Assembly (NCBI GenBank): GCA_044227505.1
Contig: JBGAWP010000053.1
Coordinates: forward strand, 1-28,358
Direction of reading: 5' to 3'
Length of the DNA stretch: 28,358 nt
Source of the DNA: UBA7236 sp044227505
Lineage (GTDB): Bacteria; Bacteroidota; Bacteroidia; Chitinophagales; BACL12
Shown here: positions 1 through 7,904 of the stretch, piece by piece
How the letters are laid out: each line of letters opens with the position of its first letter
Numbering within the stretch: the first letter of the stretch is position 1
Position numbers and translations under genes: made by a program
The notes under the pieces: model-generated
The model's input: the letters and a program-made list of their open reading frames with translations, nothing else
The model's database searches: none
Told to the model about the DNA's origin: nothing

Positions 1-300
1 CTTAGAGCGAAAGCCTCACTTCCTCCGAATGCAAATCCCACCTTTTGTTTTCCTGATTCCTGATACTCGAAAGGAGAAAGGAGAGAGGAGAAAGGAGAAG
101 TCCTCCTACGCTATCACCTCCGCTAAAGCTATGTTGATTGAAAAAAGCTACGGAGGACAAGGAGTTTAAATTTCTTGCGAAATTTTTGGGGTTAAACGTT
201 AGTGAGACCTTCGCTTAGAGCGAAAGCCTCACTTCCTCCGCATGCAAATCCCACCCTTTGTTTTCCTGATTCCTGATACTTGATACATGATACCAAAAAG
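1..300. repeat. Dispersed terminal repeat, left end (one partial and one fuller copy)
   Basis: Positions 1-67 and 214-280 are direct copies (65 of 67 bases identical). The 214-280 copy recurs reverse-complemented at 28192-28258 with one mismatch. Each copy contains CTTAGAGCGAAAGCCTCAC, then ATGCAAATCCCACC and a CCTGATTCCTGATACT tail. Between the copies lie a GGAGAAAGGAG polypurine stretch (about 68-100) and a CTACGGAGGACAAGGAG block, also found inverted at the right end. No protein is encoded. The first copy is cut by the window edge. Confidence 0.9.
202..232. repeat. 31-nt hairpin inside the terminal repeat
   Basis: The stem is GTGAG/CTCAC (5 bp), then an ACC/AGC internal loop, then TTCGCT/AGCGAA (6 bp), closed by the loop TAG. 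The same architecture occurs at 28240-28270 and, with different paired bases, at 3369-3399. It may be a REP-type palindrome; no associated transposase is seen in the window. Confidence 0.8.
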
Positions 301-333
301 AAGAAAGGATTTTAAATTCCCTGCAAAATTTTC

Positions 334-389
334 GTGTCCTTGTCCCTTGTCCTGTGTCCTATGTCCTGTGTCCTTTGTCTGTGACATCC
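334..389. repeat. Degenerate TGTCCT minisatellite, left
   Basis: A run of short degenerate units built on TGTCCT (GTGTCCTTGTCCCTTGTCCT and so on). Its reverse complement resembles the GACATAGGAC-type repeats at 28050-28150, so it extends the inverted relationship between the window ends. No gene is supported here. Confidence 0.7.
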
Positions 390-440
390 GCCATTTCCAA
401 CTCCATGCATTATTAATTAACTTTAACAAAAAATACGATC

Positions 441-2933
441 GTGCTGCTGTTGCCTATTAATACATTTTTTATTCGATCACTTTTATTTGCGATACTGATT
501 TTCGCAATTCCGATACTGGTTGAATCTCAGAATGTTACGATAACCGGTTATGTAAAAGATGAAAGCACTTCCGAACCCATTCAATATTCCAATGTATTTT
601 TAAAAAATGCACACAAAGGAACCACTACCGATGAAGCGGGAAAATTTTCTATACAATCTTCCATACCTTTTGATACACTCATAATTACTTTTATTGGATA
701 TAAAACAGATACCATATTGCTCAATAAAGAAATTAATCAGCAATATGATGTATATCTTATTCCCAACAATTTTGATTTAAATGAAGTAGTAATAAAACCA
801 AAAGAAGAACCCGCAAAAGTTTTAATGCGGAAAGTAATTGAAAATAAAAAACAAAATGATCAGCAAAATATTGAAGGATATAAATCAAAGGGATATACAA
901 AAATTGAATTGGACATAGGTAATCTTACTGCGGGAACAGCAAATTCTGTTAAAGAAAATGCATTTAATGTTTTGCGCGATCATATTGATACGGTGAGCGA
1001 TGAAACACCGTTTTTACCTTTCTTTTTTACGGAAACTGTTTCCGATTTTTATTATAGAAAAGCGCCCAGATCAAAAAAAGAAGTAATCCAGGCGAGTCGC
1101 ACTTCGGGAATTAATAATGCAAGTATAACACAGGTGTTGGGAAATTATTACGAGCAATTTAATATTTACGATAATTACTGGTATCTGCTGAGTAAGAATT
1201 TTATTCCGCCTGTTTGTGATGCATGGAATTTTTTCTATAAAGTTGCATTAGTGGATTCTGCTTATATTGATGATGACTGGTGTTACAGAATCAATTTTTA
1301 TCCCAAACAAAAACAAGAAAATGTTTTTGAAGGATATATGTGGATCGCAGATGGATCGTATGCCGTAAAAGAAGTGCTGATGAATCTCGACAGCACTGCT
1401 AATATCAATTATTATAAACGTGGGGTGTTTTATCAGAAGTATGATAATAACAAAGATTCCTTATGGGTAATGACCGACGATAAATTAATTGTGGAATTTG
1501 CTCCTGGAAAAACTACCGCAACCATAATTGCACGAAAAACTTCTACTTATTCCGATTATATTTTTAATCCCGATATTTTTACCGAAGTTGCTCATTATAA
1601 AGATGATATTGTTTACAGTGACAGTGTAATAATTAATGACGAAAGTTATTGGGCAGATAAACGTCCGATGTTATTAACTGAAAACGAAGCTGGTGTTTAT
1701 GAACTTGTTGACAGCTTGGAAAACATAAAAGCATTTACCACGCTAATTGAAATATATAATACCCTGATGTATGGATATTGGAATCTCGGTTATGTGCGCA
1801 TCGGGCCATTTGCAAATATGTTGAGTTCCAATGAAGTGGAAGGATTGCGTTTGCGTTTGGGAATTAAAACCGGTGATCTTATAAGTAAACGCATGTCGTT
1901 AGGTGGATATCTCGCATATGGATTTAAGGATAACACATTTAAATACGGATCAGAATTTAATCTGGTGATATCTAAAAAACCCTGGCAACAATTTAAATTT
2001 AATTACGAAAATGATCTCGATATAGGAAGTGGGGGTGCAGTAACTTTTGGCGAGGATAATCTATTATCAGGCATTTATCGCAGAAGAGAAACCCCGCAGA
2101 AATTAATTGATCAGGAAAAATTTACCTGGCATTATCAAAAGGATTGGATTTGGGGGTTATCCAATTCCATAACCCTAACCACGGTAGATATGCATCCGCT
2201 TTTTGATATTTATTATTATAATGGGCATGATTCTTTAGTAAGTGATATCCAAAATTCAGAGATCAATTTCGGATTTCGTTTTGCCTACAGAGAAAAGTTT
2301 TTATTTGATAATTACCGGCGTTATAGTATTGGAACAAAATATCCGGTGCTCTCCTTTAATTATAAAATGGGTGTTGACGGACTTTTTGAAGGTGATTTTA
2401 ATTACCGCACTTTTGAATTTACCTTTAAAGATTATTTTACCATGGGTAGTATTGGCGGAACTACCGTGTCGCTTAAAACCGGAAAAATATTCGGCACCCT
2501 TCCAACTTTATTACTGGAATCGCCACCGGGAAATGAAACGTATTTCATGAATCACGGAACTTTTAATCTCATGAATGAATATGAATTTGTAAATGATACC
2601 TACGCCGAATTATTTATCACCCATAGTTTCTGGGGATTCTTTTTAAATAAAGTTCCCCTCGTAAATCGTTTAAAATTGCGCGAAGTAGCATCCTTTAAAA
2701 TGGCATACGGCTCCTTATCACGCGAAAATCAGATCACCAATAATTACCTGAAAGAAACCGAACCTTTCTTCATCGGAAATTCTTCTCCTACAAAACCTTA
2801 TATGGAAGCAGGAATAGGATTAGAAAATATTTTTAAATTAATTCGCGTGGATGCCATCTGGCGATTAACCTATCGCAATAATCCGCTTGCTCCGAATTTT
2901 GGAGTGAGGGTTGGGGTGAGTTTGGATATATAA
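441..2933 (+). CDS. DUF5686 / carboxypeptidase-regulatory-like outer-membrane protein
   Basis: An 830-residue exported protein. Residues 1-30 are a hydrophobic signal peptide ending near VESQ. Residues about 31-115 form a CarboxypepD_reg-like beta-sandwich (NVTITGYVKDESTSEPIQYSNV, TTTDEAGKFSI). The rest matches the DUF5686 pattern: a mixed central part and a C-terminal half rich in alternating aromatic strands, ending in a strand typical of outer-membrane barrels. The family is widespread in Bacteroidota and its function is unknown; an outer-membrane location is inferred from the architecture. The start is GTG at 441; there is no in-frame ATG near it, a stop lies in frame 27 bases upstream, and no clear Shine-Dalgarno is visible. 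The gene stands alone, about 600 bases from the Fic gene. Confidence 0.88.
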   Translation: MLLLPINTFFIRSLLFAILIFAIPILVESQNVTITGYVKDESTSEPIQYSNVFLKNAHKGTTTDEAGKFSIQSSIPFDTLIITFIGYKTDTILLNKEINQQYDVYLIPNNFDLNEVVIKPKEEPAKVLMRKVIENKKQNDQQNIEGYKSKGYTKIELDIGNLTAGTANSVKENAFNVLRDHIDTVSDETPFLPFFFTETVSDFYYRKAPRSKKEVIQASRTSGINNASITQVLGNYYEQFNIYDNYWYLLSKNFIPPVCDAWNFFYKVALVDSAYIDDDWCYRINFYPKQKQENVFEGYMWIADGSYAVKEVLMNLDSTANINYYKRGVFYQKYDNNKDSLWVMTDDKLIVEFAPGKTTATIIARKTSTYSDYIFNPDIFTEVAHYKDDIVYSDSVIINDESYWADKRPMLLTENEAGVYELVDSLENIKAFTTLIEIYNTLMYGYWNLGYVRIGPFANMLSSNEVEGLRLRLGIKTGDLISKRMSLGGYLAYGFKDNTFKYGSEFNLVISKKPWQQFKFNYENDLDIGSGGAVTFGEDNLLSGIYRRRETPQKLIDQEKFTWHYQKDWIWGLSNSITLTTVDMHPLFDIYYYNGHDSLVSDIQNSEINFGFRFAYREKFLFDNYRRYSIGTKYPVLSFNYKMGVDGLFEGDFNYRTFEFTFKDYFTMGSIGGTTVSLKTGKIFGTLPTLLLESPPGNETYFMNHGTFNLMNEYEFVNDTYAELFITHSFWGFFLNKVPLVNRLKLREVASFKMAYGSLSRENQITNNYLKETEPFFIGNSSPTKPYMEAGIGLENIFKLIRVDAIWRLTYRNNPLAPNFGVRVGVSLDI

Positions 2934-2978
2934 ATAAAATAGCTTCGTCATGAACAATAAGTCTGGAACGCAATTTCA

Positions 2979-3269
2979 ACCCGTCCCGCGAAAGTCCCGT
3001 AAGGGACGAAATATCGGTAGCATAAATCCGATCCGCATAACCTAGTCCCGTCCGCCGCGGCGGATGAAATGAAAGAAATGTTCAAGCGAACTGAGATTTT
3101 CATGTTTAATGAATGTTATTAGAGAACATTAAAAGCATTCATTTTTGAAGCGAATATGCATCATTGGTAAATCGATTCTTACCAAAACATTTTTACATCC
3201 CGTCCCTACAGGACTTGTGGATTTTGATACCAAGATAGTTACCGAGATGCCGTCCCGCTGGGACTTTTT
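2979..3269. repeat. REPIN/MITE-like imperfect inverted repeat
   Basis: The left end reads AAGTCCCGTAAGGGACGAAA followed by ATCGGTA (2991-3018). The right end is the reverse-complement counterpart, TACCGAGATGCCGTCCC followed by GCTGGGACTTTTT (3240-3268). Each end contains its own short palindrome (GTCCC..GGGAC). Additional GTCCCG and CGTCCCTACAGGACTT motifs lie inside. No open frame of any length is present. The right end followed by T residues could also terminate transcription. Similar GTCCCTACGGGAC elements are familiar as dispersed repeats in Bacteroidota; the copy number here is unknown. Confidence 0.7.
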
Positions 3270-3360
3270 ATTTACTTTATTAAGACGTTCACCGTGCAAA
3301 AAACCCCAATAACTTCGAAAAAAACTTTTCAGTGAAATGGTAATATCCTAATAAAAAACG

Positions 3361-3441
3361 CGGAGCGACTGAGGGTCTCGCTCCTAGCGAGGCTCTCAGT
3401 TATGGCAACCACCACTCGGAGCGACTTAGTGTCTTACTAAC
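3361..3441. repeat. Diverged copy of the terminal repeat with covarying hairpin
   Basis: At 3369-3399 the stem is CTGAG/CTCAG, internal loop GGT/GCT, stem CTCGCT/AGCGAG, loop CCT: the same 5+3+6 plan as the hairpins at 202-232 and 28240-28270 but with changed, still paired bases. It is followed by a second half-unit, CGGAGCGACTTAGTG, ending in CTTACTAACGTTAAC, close to CTCACTAACGTTA in the terminal repeat. Confidence 0.75.
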
Positions 3442-3470
3442 GTTAACCTGAAAACAAAGCTAGGTTAGAT

Positions 3471-3572
3471 CATTAACTTTACTTTAATATTTTTAAAAGC
3501 AAAGATATTTTTGAATAAAGTAAAAATAAATATTTATCTTTACTTTTGTAATGGAGAAAAGTAAAGATAATT
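3471..3572. promoter_or_regulatory. fic operator: palindrome plus flanking half-sites
   Basis: Positions 3517-3531 (AAAGTAAAAATAAAT) and 3532-3546 (ATTTATCTTTACTTT) form a 30-bp palindrome with 14 of 15 positions paired. A third half-site AAAGTAAAGATAATT lies at 3558-3572, inside the first codons of the Fic gene. A weaker reverse half-site ending in CTTTACTTT lies at 3471-3485 (12 of 15). The array covers the likely promoter and start codon, so binding should repress the gene. The Fic protein has a predicted C-terminal winged-helix region, so autoregulation is the simplest inference. Confidence 0.72.
3541..3548 (+). promoter_or_regulatory. Bacteroidota -7 element (TACTTTTG) before fic
   Basis: Matches TAnnTTTG and ends 2 bases before the ATG at 3551, implying a leaderless or nearly leaderless transcript. 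A TTTG at 3510-3513 is 27 bases upstream, longer than the usual spacing, so the -33 assignment is uncertain. The element overlaps the right arm of the palindromic operator. Confidence 0.45.
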
Positions 3573-4732
3573 CTAAACGGTTAGGTAAATATCTTATTGC
3601 AAATGGTACGGGTGAAAGTTATCAGGCATTTCTTCCACCGGCACTACCACCTGATCCTCCTATTGATCTTATGCAACTTCAAAAGCTGTTGGCACGGGCG
3701 GGACAAGCAATAGGCCGTCTTGATTCTGTCATCGAAGTAATGCCTGATATAAACTTACTGCTCTACTATTATATTCGCAAAGATGCGGTGTTGTCATCTC
3801 AAATTGAAGGCACGCAATCCTCATTATCAGACCTTCTACTTTTTGAAAGACAGGAGATCCCTTCCGTTCCATTGGAAGATGTTGCAGAGGTCTCTTCCTA
3901 TGTTGCGGCGATTGAGCATGGTGTAAAGCGTTTAAAGGAAGGATTTCCATTGACATTACGTCTAATTCGCGAAATGCATAAGATATTGCTTACATATGGC
4001 AAAGGAAGCATTAAACAGCCAGGAGAATTCAGACGATCTCAAAACTGGTTAGGTGGAACTCGGCCGGGAAATGCCCTCTATGTTCCTCCTCCTCCCGAAC
4101 GCCTTATGGAATTTCTGGATCCCTTTGAAAAGTATATGCATGAAGAAAAACGCATATATGCATCACTTATTGACGCCGGACTTCTCCACGTGCAATTCGA
4201 AACAATTCATCCGTTTTTAGATGGAAACGGCAGAATTGGGCGATTGCTAATCACGATGTTTTTGATTAAATCGGGTGATTTGAAACAACCTCTGCTTTAC
4301 CTTAGTCTATTTTTTAAAAACAATCGCCAGGAATATTATAACCGACTTAGTGCCGTACGCCAGAAAGGTGATTGGGAAGGATGGCTGCAATTTTTCTTAA
4401 CCGGAGTTGCGGAAACAGCAGATCAGGTTTTGCAAACAAGTAAGAAAATTGATAACCTTTTTATATCTGACCTTCAATTGATCACAACGTTGAAACGAGC
4501 TGGAATTCGTGCTCGAAGTGCACAGGAGGTTTTGCGCAAAAAGGCAATTATTTCAGCATTGGATGCAGCAAAACAAATGAATACAACCATTCAAACATCG
4601 AGAGCTGCTCTTAAAGATTTAACTGAACTCGGAATTGCACATGAAATCAGTGGCAGAGGGAAAGAAAGATTATATGTTTACACACAATTGATCAAAATAC
4701 TTGACGAAGGAACGGAGCCAATCGTTTATTGA
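3551..4732 (+). CDS. Fic family protein (class II, likely AMPylase) with C-terminal winged helix
   Basis: 393 residues. An N-terminal Fic_N-like segment carries the inhibitory-helix motif S82-x3-E86-G87 (SSQIEG), typical of class II Fic proteins that block their own ATP site. The Fic core contains the complete catalytic motif HPFLDGNGRIGR at residues 220-231, with the essential His220 and the ATP-binding GNGR. Residues about 300-390 look like a winged-helix DNA-binding region (STIIQTS-like recognition helix, ARAALKDLTELGIAHEISGRG-like wing). Fic enzymes usually transfer AMP from ATP to a protein hydroxyl; the target here is unknown. The palindromic operator over the start suggests autoregulation. 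The stop at 4732 is one base from the stop of the convergent SRPBCC gene. Not obviously paired with an antitoxin: the inhibitory motif is in cis. Confidence 0.93.
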   Translation: MEKSKDNSKRLGKYLIANGTGESYQAFLPPALPPDPPIDLMQLQKLLARAGQAIGRLDSVIEVMPDINLLLYYYIRKDAVLSSQIEGTQSSLSDLLLFERQEIPSVPLEDVAEVSSYVAAIEHGVKRLKEGFPLTLRLIREMHKILLTYGKGSIKQPGEFRRSQNWLGGTRPGNALYVPPPPERLMEFLDPFEKYMHEEKRIYASLIDAGLLHVQFETIHPFLDGNGRIGRLLITMFLIKSGDLKQPLLYLSLFFKNNRQEYYNRLSAVRQKGDWEGWLQFFLTGVAETADQVLQTSKKIDNLFISDLQLITTLKRAGIRARSAQEVLRKKAIISALDAAKQMNTTIQTSRAALKDLTELGIAHEISGRGKERLYVYTQLIKILDEGTEPIVY

Positions 4733-4733
4733 G

Positions 4734-5648
4734 CTATCCAAAAACTTTAGTCCCCTTTCCCGTAGTGATCAAACTAAATAAACTTTCCTGCATTAATTTT
4801 CCCCAGGCACCTGCACAATCTTTGTAACAGGCAATTGCGGGAATTAATCCTTCATGAATAAAACGTACCTGTGTTTTATTATTTATCCATTTGATGTCGA
4901 AAATGATCTTTGTATTTGTCCATTCGTTTTTATCTTCTACAAAATTAATTTCGCTTTCTGTTACGAGCCATACAATTTTCTCTTCGGGAATTAATTCTGT
5001 AATTTTTTGCTTTGAATAATGAATTCCGGGAACGCGATATGTGAATTCTTCATTTAATTTATCCGTATTTCCTTCAATTTCTCCCTGCCACCAGCCGCGC
5101 ACATTATTTATTGCATTAAATACTTCCTGTGGAGTTTGATCAACAAAAAAAGTGGTGGTAAAATCAGTTGCGGCTAAATTCTTTTCATCTTCTGTCTGTG
5201 CATTTTCTTTGCTGTTGGGCTGACCTTTTCCGGTGGTGATCAGATCGTGCAGACTCTTCTGAATATAGGTGTTCCAGGCATTTTGACAAATATCAAAACA
5301 TTCGTATTCGGGAACAAGACCTTCCTGTGTAAATTTCAATTCGGTAATTCCATCTTTTTCGTTTATTTCAAAAATGATCTTATTTCCCACCCATTCATTT
5401 TTATCTTTTGTAAAACTGAAATAATTGTTGAGCACTTCCCATACAATTTTTTGGTCGGCAATAAGTTCTGTTATTTTCATTTTACAAATATGTACATCCT
5501 GATAATGATAATCCCAAACGGAATTTAATGTTTCAGTATCGCCTTCAATTTCTTCACTCCACCAACCGCGTACATTGTTAATTGAATTAAATACTTCCGT
5601 TGGAGAATTATTTACAAGAATTGTTGTGGTATAATTTGTTGTTGTCAT
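4734..5648 (-). CDS. Tandem-duplicated SRPBCC (AHSA1-like) domain protein
   Basis: 304 residues made of two homologous SRPBCC/START-like domains, about 5-145 and 160-300, joined by a polar linker (PNSKENAQTEDEK). Both carry the same landmarks: TEVFNSINNVRGWW versus QEVFNAINNVRGWW near the start, DKNEWVGNKIIFEI versus DKNEWTNTKIIFDI in the middle, and SLHDLITTGKG versus SLFSLITTGKG at the end. The fold has a hydrophobic ligand cavity; Hsp90-ATPase-activator-like members are common in Bacteroidota without known substrates. It starts 15 bases downstream of the DinB-like stop, so the two are probably one operon. Probably cytoplasmic: no signal peptide. Single-domain relatives are usual (about 145 residues), so the duplication is notable. 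Confidence 0.88.
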   Translation of the reverse strand: MTTTNYTTTILVNNSPTEVFNSINNVRGWWSEEIEGDTETLNSVWDYHYQDVHICKMKITELIADQKIVWEVLNNYFSFTKDKNEWVGNKIIFEINEKDGITELKFTQEGLVPEYECFDICQNAWNTYIQKSLHDLITTGKGQPNSKENAQTEDEKNLAATDFTTTFFVDQTPQEVFNAINNVRGWWQGEIEGNTDKLNEEFTYRVPGIHYSKQKITELIPEEKIVWLVTESEINFVEDKNEWTNTKIIFDIKWINNKTQVRFIHEGLIPAIACYKDCAGAWGKLMQESLFSLITTGKGTKVFG

Positions 5649-5663
5649 CTCTCTTTGTTTTGA

Positions 5664-6146
5664 TCAGCGTTTAAGTAAAAGTAATTGTCCTGTGTGATGT
5701 GCTAAATGAGTGGTTCTAGTTAGAATAATATTCAGTTTATTTCTATGCGGTTCTTTTACAAAATCTTCTGCTGAAATTTTGGTATGTTTTTCGAACCAGC
5801 CTTCGTCTGGCATGTCGCTAAATTTTTGTTTTAAAACTGCACATTGTACGGTCCAGCATTTTCTTAATTCTGCTGCAGTTGGAATTTCCGAAACAGCCCT
5901 ATCAGGTGAAACTTCAAACGGTATATATAACCCGGGATATAATTTTTCTCCCATATCAAGTAATATTAGCATTTCATCGTGCACTGCTATCATGTGCCCC
6001 AATAAATAGATACCTCTGTTTTTTCCGGGTGCAATTTCCTGTTCCAGCGTTTCGTCACTCAGGGTTTGGAGAACTTCATTAAAATTTTTAATGGATGCAT
6101 TCCACCTGTCGAATAACATTTTTAGTGCAATTTCTGTTGTAGTCAT
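5664..6146 (-). CDS. DinB-like (YfiT/DinB four-helix) protein
   Basis: 160 residues from the ATG at 6146. An open frame continues further upstream, but it would run across the promoter and into the divergent gene, so I reject it. The chain is helical and has the DinB-superfamily metal-binding histidine layout: His51 in LLGHMIAVHDEM and His147/His151 in TTHLAHHTGQL. These proteins are metal-dependent four-helix bundles, some of them thiol S-transferases; many in Bacteroidota have no assigned substrate. It is the first gene of a likely two-gene operon with the SRPBCC gene and is divergent from the DJ-1/AraC regulator with 106 bases between starts, which makes that regulator a plausible controller. 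Confidence 0.85.
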   Translation of the reverse strand: MTTTEIALKMLFDRWNASIKNFNEVLQTLSDETLEQEIAPGKNRGIYLLGHMIAVHDEMLILLDMGEKLYPGLYIPFEVSPDRAVSEIPTAAELRKCWTVQCAVLKQKFSDMPDEGWFEKHTKISAEDFVKEPHRNKLNIILTRTTHLAHHTGQLLLLKR

Positions 6147-6150
6147 CAAA

Positions 6151-6158
6151 CAAAGGTA
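6151..6158 (-). promoter_or_regulatory. -7 element (TACCTTTG on the minus strand) before the DinB-like gene
   Basis: CAAAGGTA on the plus strand is TACCTTTG read leftward, matching TAnnTTTG, 4 bases from the ATG at 6146. A good -33 TTTG is not visible. The very short leader resembles that of the Fic gene. Confidence 0.5.
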
Positions 6159-6229
6159 TTGACTTAAAGTAACTTCCAGAATGTGTAAATTAGACATACT
6201 AACGGGTGGATATGGACAAAATAAAATTT

Positions 6230-6237
6230 TACCTTTG
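6230..6237 (+). promoter_or_regulatory. -7 element (TACCTTTG) before the AraC-type regulator
   Basis: Matches TAnnTTTG, 15 bases before the ATG at 6253. It is the same octamer as in the divergent DinB-like promoter, so both promoters lie within one 106-base control region. No convincing -33 box. Confidence 0.55.
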
Positions 6238-6252
6238 TAAAAAGAAATAAAC

Positions 6253-7236
6253 ATGAAACACCTTACTATTCTGGTGCCCGATGGCGAGAACAACAATCTG
6301 AGCAGTATTGTCGGTGCCTTCAAAATATTCAGCAGGGCGAACGACAAATGGATCAAAAGTGGAAATAAACAAGTATTCCGCATCGAGTTGGCAGGTGTTT
6401 CTAAAACGGTGTTTTATTATGATGATCTTTTTTCCGTGAAACCACATACCCATATTTCACGCATTGAAAAAACAGATCTTATTATCATTCCTTCTTTAAA
6501 TCATAATTATAAACAGTCAATAAGATCAAATACCTTATTAATTGAATGGATAAAGAATCAATATATATCAGGAGCCGAAATTGCGAGTATTTGCACCGGT
6601 GCATTTTTATTGGCAACATCCGGATTGCTGGATGGAAAAAGTTGTTCCACACATTGGTCGGCGGCGAATGATTTCAGGGAATTGTTTCCTGAAGTGCATT
6701 TGCAGACCGATAAATTAATCACCGATGAAAACGGAATTTACACTAATGGCGGTGCTTATTCATTTTTAAATCTGATGATCTATTTGATAGAAAAATATTA
6801 CGACAGACAAACAGCATTATTTTGTGCCAAGGTTTTTCAAATTGAAATAGACAGAAATACGCAATCGGAATTCACCATTTTCAGCGGACAAAAACACCAC
6901 GACGATGAAGAGATATTACAAGCGCAGAATTATATCGAAAAAAACCTCGACCATAAAATTTCCATAGAAGACCTCTCCTCCAGATTTAACATTAGCCGCC
7001 GCAATTTCGACCGCCGTTTCATAAAAGCAACCGGCAACACTCCGCTCGAATATTCCCAGCGCGTAAAAATAGAACTCGCAAAAAAGACCTTAGAAAATAC
7101 ACGTAAAACAATTAATGAGGTGATGTATGAAGTTGGTTATGCGGATGTAAAAGCGTTTCGGGAAGTGTTTAGGAAGTTTACGGGGATGACGGCTGTGGAG
7201 TATAGGGTGAAGTATGGGAAGGATGGGGTGAAATAA
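6253..7236 (+). CDS. GlxA-type transcriptional regulator (DJ-1/PfpI + AraC HTH)
   Basis: 327 residues. Residues 1-195 are a DJ-1/PfpI-like class I glutamine-amidotransferase fold, with the nucleophile-elbow segment IASICTGAFLLA centred on Cys114, then CSTHW. Residues about 218-320 carry two AraC-type helix-turn-helix motifs (ISIEDLSSRFNISRRNFDRRF, and the second ending in VGYADVKAFREVFRKFTGMTAVEY). Members of this class usually activate neighbouring genes in response to small molecules. The ligand is unknown. Divergent placement suggests it controls the DinB-like/SRPBCC operon. Its stop at 7236 faces the dead toxin across 22 bases, with no obvious terminator. Confidence 0.92.
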   Translation: MKHLTILVPDGENNNLSSIVGAFKIFSRANDKWIKSGNKQVFRIELAGVSKTVFYYDDLFSVKPHTHISRIEKTDLIIIPSLNHNYKQSIRSNTLLIEWIKNQYISGAEIASICTGAFLLATSGLLDGKSCSTHWSAANDFRELFPEVHLQTDKLITDENGIYTNGGAYSFLNLMIYLIEKYYDRQTALFCAKVFQIEIDRNTQSEFTIFSGQKHHDDEEILQAQNYIEKNLDHKISIEDLSSRFNISRRNFDRRFIKATGNTPLEYSQRVKIELAKKTLENTRKTINEVMYEVGYADVKAFREVFRKFTGMTAVEYRVKYGKDGVK

Positions 7237-7258
7237 TATTCTGAAAGTTGAACAAATT

Positions 7259-7564
7259 TTATTTTCGTTTCCTTTTTAATTTTTGGTCTGGATGTCGTTT
7301 TGTATGAAATATAGCGGATACAATAATTTATTTTCCGGAAACCTCATAGTTGATTACAAACGGAAAACGTGTCAGGACAGCTTCGTGAATATGGGCGAAC
7401 TTAATTGGTAAAAGATATGGATTGTGTTTGATTATTTCAAGCAGTTGAAAGATTTCTTCTTCTAATTCAAGACCTAATCCAGGAACCTTTTTGTTATAAT
7501 ACAATCACGATTCTGCTATTTCAGAAATTGCTTGTTCTAGAATGATGATTTTATAAGAAGGCAA
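7259..7564 (-). pseudogene. ParE/RelE-type toxin relic with two in-frame stops
   Basis: Read leftward from a TTG at 7564, the frame gives LPSYKIIILEQAISEIAES, stop (TGA, 7505-7507), LYYNKKVPGLGLELEEEIF and onward through NPYLLPIKFAHIHEAVLTRF and FPFVINYEVSGK, stop (TAA, 7328-7330), then IIVSAIFHTKRHPDQKLK and the natural end at 7259. This is the full layout of a ParE/RelE-fold toxin (about 100 residues), including the conserved PGLG, NPY, RFPFVI and the VFH-like/HP tail. The first stop falls where such toxins often have Trp (TGG to TGA), and the second could be a one-base change from Lys. The start lies 1 base after the antitoxin stop, as in a functional toxin-antitoxin operon. Either a true pseudogene or, less likely, two consensus errors. 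Confidence 0.85.
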
Positions 7565-7565
7565 A

Positions 7566-7802
7566 TTAAGCGGATAATTTCTGTTTTATATTTTTACGAG
7601 CCTCTCTAATTGAATAGCCTTTAATTTTACCGGCTTTATACAATGCAGATCTTTTAAGAATTTCTTTTTGCTGCTCGTCTGTCATTAAACTCGAATTATT
7701 TTGACGATATACTTCCAAGAGTTGATAAACCACTTCAAGTACTTTGATGTCTGCCTCATCAATATATTTGTGCACTTTAGAACGAATTGCCGTTGTTGTC
7801 AT
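7566..7802 (-). CDS. Antitoxin-like small protein of a ParE/RelE module
   Basis: 78 residues, helical and charged, with no signal. The N-terminal half (AIRSKVHKYIDEADIKVLEV, VYQLLEVY) resembles addiction-module antitoxins found next to ParE/RelE toxins in Bacteroidota. The C-terminal half (RSALYKAGKIKGYSIREARK) is the kind of segment that wraps a toxin. Its stop is one base before the toxin relic. It normally both neutralises the toxin and may help repress the operon. Since the toxin is broken, it may persist as an orphan or protect against related toxins. Starts at an ATG (7802). Confidence 0.75.
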   Translation of the reverse strand: MTTTAIRSKVHKYIDEADIKVLEVVYQLLEVYRQNNSSLMTDEQQKEILKRSALYKAGKIKGYSIREARKNIKQKLSA

Positions 7803-7904
7803 TTCAGAATGTATTAATGTATAAAGATATTGTTTTTTTGTTTGTCACACAACGGGATAGATAAAAGGATTAAATCGAACTATGGTAATGTACGAAGTTG
7901 TCTT

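Noticed and set aside
229..429. 66-codon frame on the minus strand at the left end
   Set aside because: It translates the TGTCCT minisatellite and terminal repeat; low-complexity and without a family.
6147..6383. Upstream extension of the DinB-like gene
   Set aside because: It would cross its own promoter element and overlap the start of the divergent regulator; the DinB fold begins at the 6146 ATG.
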